Source of the DNA: an uncultured Rickettsiales bacterium
GTDB taxonomy: Bacteria; Pseudomonadota; Alphaproteobacteria; Rs-D84
DNA length: 21,625 nucleotides
NCBI GenBank assembly: GCA_900549365.1
Contig: UROD01000010.1
Coordinates: 1 to 21,625 of the forward strand
Reading direction: 5' to 3'
Positions 19,635 to 21,625 of this stretch are shown here, in pieces. Each line of letters opens with the position of its first letter. Within the stretch, counting starts at the first letter, position 1. Both the position numbers and the translations under genes were made by a program. The notes under the pieces are model-generated. The model was not told the origin of the DNA, searched no databases, and saw only the letters and a program-made list of their open reading frames with translations.

Positions 19635-20930
19635 ATGGAATTAAAACCAACAAAACCGTTGTCGGGTTTTATCGAATTATTACCGGCGCAACAGCGTTGC
19701 TTTGATGAATGCGCGCGTCGTATGCTGGATGTATTGCGCGTGGCGGGATTTTCCCAGTTGGACCTGCCTGCCATCGAACGGGCCGAGGTTCTGACCGATA
19801 AAGATAATTGGGATGAAATTGAAACACAGATGTTTTTGTTTCAAAAGGGTGACACAAAAATGGGCTTGCGCTATGATGGGACGGTCGGACTGTCGCGTTA
19901 TGTTGCAGGACACTTGAATGATTTGGTGTTCCCGTTTCGTGCATCACAGTTTTCAAAACGTTATCGTGGGGAACGCGCACAAAAAGGGCGTTATCGCGAA
20001 TTTTACCAGATGGATATGGACATCATGGGTATCAATACACTGTCCACGAATTACGATGCGGAAATAATTTCTGTTATCAGTCGCGCTTTGAAATCTGTGT
20101 CTGAGTTTATTGGGCCGGCGCGCGTGCTGGTTGGGTCACGTCCATTCTGGGACGCAATGTTTTCTTATTTGGAATTGTCGGATGCCCAGAAAAAATCAGT
20201 ATTCGTATTGATTGATAAAAAAGATGCCATGGGCGATGACGAATTTGCCGCCGGTTTGCGTGATGCATTGGCGGACACACGCAAAGAAGACGAAATTAAA
20301 TCTGTATTCGCGCGTGGATACACCGAATTTGCCGGTCGCACAGATGCATTGGATGCGGCGATTGCCGAACTGACCAACTTTACGGCGACATTGCGTGATA
20401 TGGGTGTTGATAATGCTGAAATCGATTTGTCGATTGCGCGCGGATTGGCGTACTATACTGGTTTGGTGTTTGAATTCAAATTGATTGAACATCCAGAACT
20501 GGGTACGGCCGCGGGCGGTGGTCGCTATGCTGATTTGGCGGGTAAATTTTCCAAGACGAAAATCATCGGCGTTGGTGCTGCGATTGGGTTCTCGCGCATA
20601 TTTGTGGCGTTGTTGGAATCTGGTCAAATTGACCTGACACGCTTTTCGTCGCCAATTCGTGCCGCGATTTTGGTAATGGGCGCAAATAATGTTGCGTATG
20701 CGTCGTCTGTATTGAATGCGTTGCGTGATAATGAAATTGCATCTGTGTCATATTTGGATACGGACAAAAAATTCAAAAATCAGATTGAATACGCCGACAA
20801 AATCCGTGCCGATTACAGCATAATTATTGGCGACAGCGAACGCGAATCAAACACGCTGGCGGTCAAAGATATGCAGTCGGGCCAACAACAAACGTTGGAC
20901 TTGTCGGGCGTAATTAAATTATTAAGATAA
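19635..20930 (+). CDS. hisS: Histidyl-tRNA synthetase
   Basis: The enzyme charges tRNA-His. The 431-residue product has the class II catalytic core. Motif 2 is RYRGERAQKGRYREFYQ (109-125), the histidine-specific box is IARGLAYYTG (267-276) and motif 3 begins AAGGGRYADL. A C-terminal anticodon-binding domain (about 340-431, IRADYSIIIGDSERE) is present. That domain marks it as HisS and not the regulatory HisZ. LRYDGTVGLSRYV in place of the common bacterial LRPEGT form, and QMDMDIMG after motif 2, suggest the divergent type found in many Alphaproteobacteria, where tRNA-His recognition differs. AGGA lies 9 nt before the ATG. prfA begins 12 nt after the stop. Confidence 0.95.
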   Translation: MELKPTKPLSGFIELLPAQQRCFDECARRMLDVLRVAGFSQLDLPAIERAEVLTDKDNWDEIETQMFLFQKGDTKMGLRYDGTVGLSRYVAGHLNDLVFPFRASQFSKRYRGERAQKGRYREFYQMDMDIMGINTLSTNYDAEIISVISRALKSVSEFIGPARVLVGSRPFWDAMFSYLELSDAQKKSVFVLIDKKDAMGDDEFAAGLRDALADTRKEDEIKSVFARGYTEFAGRTDALDAAIAELTNFTATLRDMGVDNAEIDLSIARGLAYYTGLVFEFKLIEHPELGTAAGGGRYADLAGKFSKTKIIGVGAAIGFSRIFVALLESGQIDLTRFSSPIRAAILVMGANNVAYASSVLNALRDNEIASVSYLDTDKKFKNQIEYADKIRADYSIIIGDSERESNTLAVKDMQSGQQQTLDLSGVIKLLR

Positions 20931-20942
20931 TGGTATAACTTT

Positions 20943-21625
20943 ATGATAATAGAGCAAAAATTAAAAGACATACAAACGCGTGCGTCGGAAATAGAAGCGC
21001 AAATGAATTCTGGCAATGTGTCGGGTGATGAACTGACCAAGTTGTCCAAAGAGTATTCGCGCATATCTGAAATATTGCCTTTGATAAATGAATATTTTCA
21101 GACGACGGCTGGCATTGCTGATGCGATTGAAATGCAGCATGACCCAGAATTGCGTTCAATTGCGGTTGAGCAGTTGGCGGAACTGAATCATGTGTTGCCT
21201 GAAATTGAAAAGAAATTGCAGATTGCATTATTGCCGCGCGACGATGCCGATGACAACAGCGTGATTATGGAAATTCGTGCGGGCGTTGGTGGCGAAGAAT
21301 CTGCGCTGTTTGCGGGCGATTTGTATAATCAATATAAATCATACGCGTTGCGTCACGGCTGGCAGGTAGAGGTTATCGAAGAAAACGCAACATCCTTGCG
21401 TGGGTACAAAGAAATTGTATTCAAAATCGATGGCGTTGGTGCATATGCGCGTATGAAATTCGAATCGGGAATCCATCGCGTGCAACGCGTGCCTGAAACC
21501 GAGGCCGGCGGTCGTATTCATACCAGTGCTGCGTCTGTTGCCGTTATGCCAGAGGCCAAAGATATCGACGTTGTAATTGATGACAAAGATATTCGCATTG
21601 ATGTATTCCGTGCGTCTGGGGCGGG
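20943..21625 (+). CDS. prfA: Peptide chain release factor 1 (3' truncated by window)
   Basis: RF1 ends translation at UAA and UAG. The visible 227 residues cover the coiled-coil domain 1, EIRAGVGGEESALFAGDLYNQY, and the anticodon-like loop region ESGIHRVQRVPETEAGGRIHTSA. The tripeptide there is PET, matching the P-x-T of RF1 and not the SPF of RF2. The frame runs off the window at VFRASGAG, just before the catalytic GGQ. The ATG at 20943 gives the family start MIIEQKLKDI. No clear Shine-Dalgarno sequence is present, and it lies 12 nt after hisS, so coupling or read-through is likely. In many bacteria prfA is followed by prmC, which cannot be seen here. Confidence 0.96.
   Translation, partial: MIIEQKLKDIQTRASEIEAQMNSGNVSGDELTKLSKEYSRISEILPLINEYFQTTAGIADAIEMQHDPELRSIAVEQLAELNHVLPEIEKKLQIALLPRDDADDNSVIMEIRAGVGGEESALFAGDLYNQYKSYALRHGWQVEVIEENATSLRGYKEIVFKIDGVGAYARMKFESGIHRVQRVPETEAGGRIHTSAASVAVMPEAKDIDVVIDDKDIRIDVFRASGA

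Noticed and set aside
19635..20930. HisZ (regulatory subunit) in place of HisS
   Set aside because: The C-terminal anticodon-binding domain is present and the catalytic motifs, including the histidine-specific box, are intact.

Overview
The window looks like a piece of a compact, host-associated-type Alphaproteobacterium chromosome. The evidence is the set of bacterial housekeeping genes (rho, ssb, dusB of the NifR3 type, rodZ, uvrA, rlmE, rnhA, tkt, a divergent hisS, prfA), moderate GC, very short intergenic spaces and canonical sigma70-like promoters. The Cys-rich secreted proteins and the autotransporter recall uncultured gut Alphaproteobacteria, but I cannot check that placement.

Layout. 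1-1475 is the 3' end of an autotransporter. 1508-2008 holds tRNA-Pro(UGG) on the minus strand, trailed by two tandem repeat elements that re-create the tRNA 3' end. 2108-3951 is a two-gene unit: a secreted Cys-rich protein overlapping an arginase-family enzyme by 4 nt. 3940-4285 (minus) is an overlapping pair of tiny genes resembling a phage spanin pair (Rz/Rz1). 4298-4566 is an apparently independent, unrecognised structured RNA with its own promoter, a predicted pseudoknot and a terminator. It is followed by a secreted Cys-rich protein (4624-5208). 5233-6501 is rho (minus), followed by ssb, an HdeD-like membrane protein, tRNA-Arg(UCU) with a second element of the same repeat family, a phosphotransferase-like protein and TspO. 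9825-10151 is an FtsB/DivIC-like gene, divergent from dusB and rodZ. 12085-16452 runs uvrA, a free-standing SRP54 M-domain protein, a small unknown gene and rlmE. rnhA (minus) is divergent from tkt and a YgjP-type metallopeptidase. A histidine-rich leader peptide precedes hisS, and prfA runs off the end.

Most notable are: (i) a family of small elements behind tRNA genes. Each has a copy of that particular tRNA's 3' end, an inverted copy of its T-arm, a three-helix fold with unrelated stem sequences, and a nearly invariant 16-nt block; (ii) the pseudoknotted RNA at 4333-4566; (iii) a His-His-His leader peptide, itself apparently leaderless, ahead of hisS; (iv) a stand-alone SRP54 M domain; (v) repeated -10 boxes placed 6-8 nt before the ATG, which implies frequent leaderless mRNAs.
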